Positions 5,480-7,091 of a DNA stretch of 7,091 nucleotides are shown here, piece after piece. Made by a program: the position numbers and the translations under genes. The stretch is from Bradyrhizobium sp. (GTDB taxonomy: Bacteria; Pseudomonadota; Alphaproteobacteria; Rhizobiales; Xanthobacteraceae). The stretch spans positions 1-7,091 of the forward strand of contig JAQGKJ010000616.1 of NCBI GenBank assembly GCA_028290165.1. Reading direction: 5' to 3'. The notes beneath the pieces were generated by a model, which had not been told where the DNA came from, ran no database searches, and saw nothing but the letters and a program-made list of their open reading frames with translations. Position 1 is the stretch's first letter. Each line of letters opens with the position of its first letter.

Positions 5480-6817
5480 ATGAAACCCCAGATGCATCTT
5501 GCTTTCGATCTTTCGTGGACGCACCTGGAGGGGCGCTGGCGATTGCCGGGATCGTGGGGCGGTTGCGTCTTTCCGGACATGAACATCTACAAGGAGATCG
5601 CCAGTATTGCCGAGCGTGGCCTGATCGACATGCTGTTCTTCGGCGACAACCCCGGCATTCCCGGCACGTGGCGCGGCTCTTTCGAGGAAGCAGTACGGTG
5701 GGGGATAGGCTCTCCACGCCACGATGTCAGCCCACTCCTGGCGGTGTTATCGCAAATCACGACACACGTTGGGTTCGGCCTGACATATTCTTCGACCTAT
5801 ATGGAGCCGTTTTACGTGGCGCGGCTCCTGAACTCCCTCGATCATGTCACCAACGGACGCATAGCATTCAACGTAGTGGCGTCATCCAGTCAATCGGTGG
5901 CAGCGAACTTCGGATTCGACGAGTTGATGGAGCATAATTCGCGGTATGACCGCATGGAAGAGTTCATCACCGTTTGCAAGGCGCTGTGGGACAGCGTGGC
6001 GCCGGATGCCTTTGTCTGGGACCGCGAGACCGGCGTTGTTGCTGACCCTGCCAAGATGCATGAGATCAACCACGTCGGCCGGTTCTTCAAGGTAAAGGGT
6101 CCGCTGGCTTGTGTACCGTCACCCCAGCAGCATCCCGTCCTGTTGCAGGCCGGCGGTTCGCCGCGCGGCATCAAGGCGTCGGCGCAGATCGCCGACTACG
6201 TCTTCGGAGCGGGCAAGCCGACGAAACTCAAGGTTCAACACCGCAAGGAGCTTGACGCTGAATTGATAGCGCTGGGGCGCGATCCTGCCAAAGTCGGTAT
6301 CTTATGGGAGGTCATCGTCGTGGTCGACGAGACCGAGGCGGAAGCCAAGCGGCGAAGTGCTCAGGTTCTCAACGCCATTCCATTCGAGGGCGTCGGCGCC
6401 TTCATCTCGGAAATGAACGGCTATGATTTTTCCAAGCTGCCGGCGCGGTTCAGGTTGCGGGAGCTTAACGATGAGATCGCCGCGACCAATGCTTCGCCGG
6501 TGGCACTGCTCCACAGGATGGCGCTGGCTGACGACGCGGATTCGGAATTGACACGTGAGGAATTCTTCGAGCGCGCGCTCAAGATTGCGACCGGCTACGA
6601 TAAGATGGTCGTAGGCACTGCGGCTCAGGTTGCCGACCATCTTGAGGAGGAATTCGAGCTAACCGGAAGTCGTGGCGGGTTTATGATCGAACACCCCATG
6701 ACTACGCCGCGCGACTTTCTCAATGTGGTTGATTATCTGGTTCCAGAGCTTCAGCGGCGCGGCCGCTACCGAACCCGCTATCCCGGCAAAACACTGAGGG
6801 AAAATCTCGCGATCTGA
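5480..6817 (+). CDS. LLM-class flavin-dependent monooxygenase, NtaA/SnaA/DszA family
   Basis: A 445-residue cytoplasmic monooxygenase of the bacterial luciferase-like superfamily, NtaA/SnaA/SoxA(DszA) branch (usual length about 440-450). These use FMNH2 from a separate reductase and O2 to hydroxylate or cleave C-N or C-S bonds in small substrates. Visible landmarks: LIDMLFFGDNPGIP (48-61), GRIAFNVVASSSQSVAANFG (126-145, matching the family's GRxxWNxVTS...AANFG with Phe in place of Trp), HNSRYDRMEEF and CKALWDS, HVGRFFKVKGPLACVPSPQQHPV (198-220), and LLQAGGSPRGIKASAQIADYVF (221-242). The ATG at 5480 has GAGAGGA (5467-5473) six bases upstream; an in-frame TTG at 5462 lies before that site and is rejected. 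The 61-bp gap after the large amidase suggests co-transcription, so oxidation and amide hydrolysis may act on the same molecule. No flavin reductase gene is visible. Family firm, substrate unknown. Confidence 0.92.
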   Translation: MKPQMHLAFDLSWTHLEGRWRLPGSWGGCVFPDMNIYKEIASIAERGLIDMLFFGDNPGIPGTWRGSFEEAVRWGIGSPRHDVSPLLAVLSQITTHVGFGLTYSSTYMEPFYVARLLNSLDHVTNGRIAFNVVASSSQSVAANFGFDELMEHNSRYDRMEEFITVCKALWDSVAPDAFVWDRETGVVADPAKMHEINHVGRFFKVKGPLACVPSPQQHPVLLQAGGSPRGIKASAQIADYVFGAGKPTKLKVQHRKELDAELIALGRDPAKVGILWEVIVVVDETEAEAKRRSAQVLNAIPFEGVGAFISEMNGYDFSKLPARFRLRELNDEIAATNASPVALLHRMALADDADSELTREEFFERALKIATGYDKMVVGTAAQVADHLEEEFELTGSRGGFMIEHPMTTPRDFLNVVDYLVPELQRRGRYRTRYPGKTLRENLAI

Positions 6818-6831
6818 GGAAATTTTTCCTC
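6816..6831. terminator. Possible hairpin at the convergent 3' ends
   Basis: GAGGAAA (6816-6822), TT, TTTCCTC (6825-6831) is a perfect 7-bp inverted repeat overlapping the monooxygenase stop codon. The very short centre means a real hairpin would have about 5-6 pairs and a loop of 4-6 bases. It contains a run of five T but no T-tract after the stem. The rest of the 71-bp gap to the minus-strand stop at 6889 shows no other strong stem. Confidence 0.3.
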
Positions 6832-6888
6832 CGGGGGCATCATCTGCAATCAAGCAGCCCTCACTAGACTAGCCGGCGGGCATGTGCG

Positions 6889-7091
6889 TTAGTTCTGAAC
6901 GGGCAGGTTCCGCGCGTTGGTCTCTTTGCGGTCCACGATTCCGGCCATATGCGGTACCAGTAGCGGATCTCCTTTTTGTCGAATTTGAAGCACCACGGAT
7001 CCTCAAAACTGACCTTGGCGGCGCATCGCGGACCGCTGTACGATTGGACTTGGCCGCGGCTTTGATCGCCGTGATGGCCATGGTGATGCCT
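6889..7091 (-). pseudogene. C-terminal end of an ABC solute-binding protein, apparently frameshifted twice
   Basis: On minus from the right edge, the first frame reads GITMAITAIKAAAKSNRTAVRDA (7090 to about 7022), the typical late helix of periplasmic branched-chain amino acid-type binding proteins. A second frame continues AKVSFEDPWCFKFDK (about 7019 to 6975), and a third GDPLLVPHMAGIVDRKETN followed by ARNLPVQN and a stop (6972-6889). Joined, they give a plausible family ending (xAVRDALxKVxF...FDxxGDP...). Each join needs one missing base; the second lies in a five-T run (6973-6977), and the first in GC-rich DNA near 7020-7025. It is either a decaying gene or sequence error, and only about 65 residues are in the window. 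The partner of the left-edge permease would be a BMP-type protein instead, so this probably belongs to a different transporter. The family call is tentative. Confidence 0.5.

Overview
The window is a high-GC proteobacterial segment. Protein similarity as I recall it suggests Alphaproteobacteria of the Bradyrhizobium/Hyphomicrobiales type, but this is inference. It looks like an accessory catabolic locus for a small nitrogenous compound (amide, ureide or N-heterocycle), flanked by pieces of ABC uptake systems.

Layout. Positions 1-441 (minus) hold the N-terminal 147 residues of a BMP/NupQ-type (simple sugar/nucleoside-type) ABC permease that runs off the left edge. Positions 442-786 are a divergent, partly AT-rich intergenic region carrying 20-bp-periodic repeats and a separate 17/20 direct repeat. 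Positions 787-978 and 975-2378 (plus) are a translationally coupled pair: a 63-residue AtzG/HpxX-like (DUF4089, GatC-like) subunit and an AtzE/HpxY-type amidase with an intact Lys-Ser-Ser triad. Convergent to them, on minus at 2447-2836, is an HpxZ/AtzH-like (DUF3225) protein. The three together match the hpxXYZ set of oxalurate use and the atzG/E/H set of cyanuric acid breakdown. Next, on plus and probably co-transcribed, come an unusually large (780 aa), divergent amidase-signature protein (3076-5418) and an NtaA/SnaA/DszA-type flavin-dependent monooxygenase (5480-6817). At the right edge (6889-7091, minus) is the C-terminal end of what looks like an ABC solute-binding protein, readable only if two one-base frameshifts are allowed.

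How the genes may work together (inference): uptake by one or both flanking ABC systems, oxidation by the FMNH2-dependent monooxygenase, and C-N hydrolysis by the two amidases, with the DUF4089 and DUF3225 proteins assisting the AtzE-type enzyme. No ring hydrolase, HpxW-like oxamate amidohydrolase, allophanate hydrolase, flavin reductase or regulator gene is visible, so the substrate cannot be named. No tRNA, rRNA, CRISPR array, insertion sequence or attachment site was seen.
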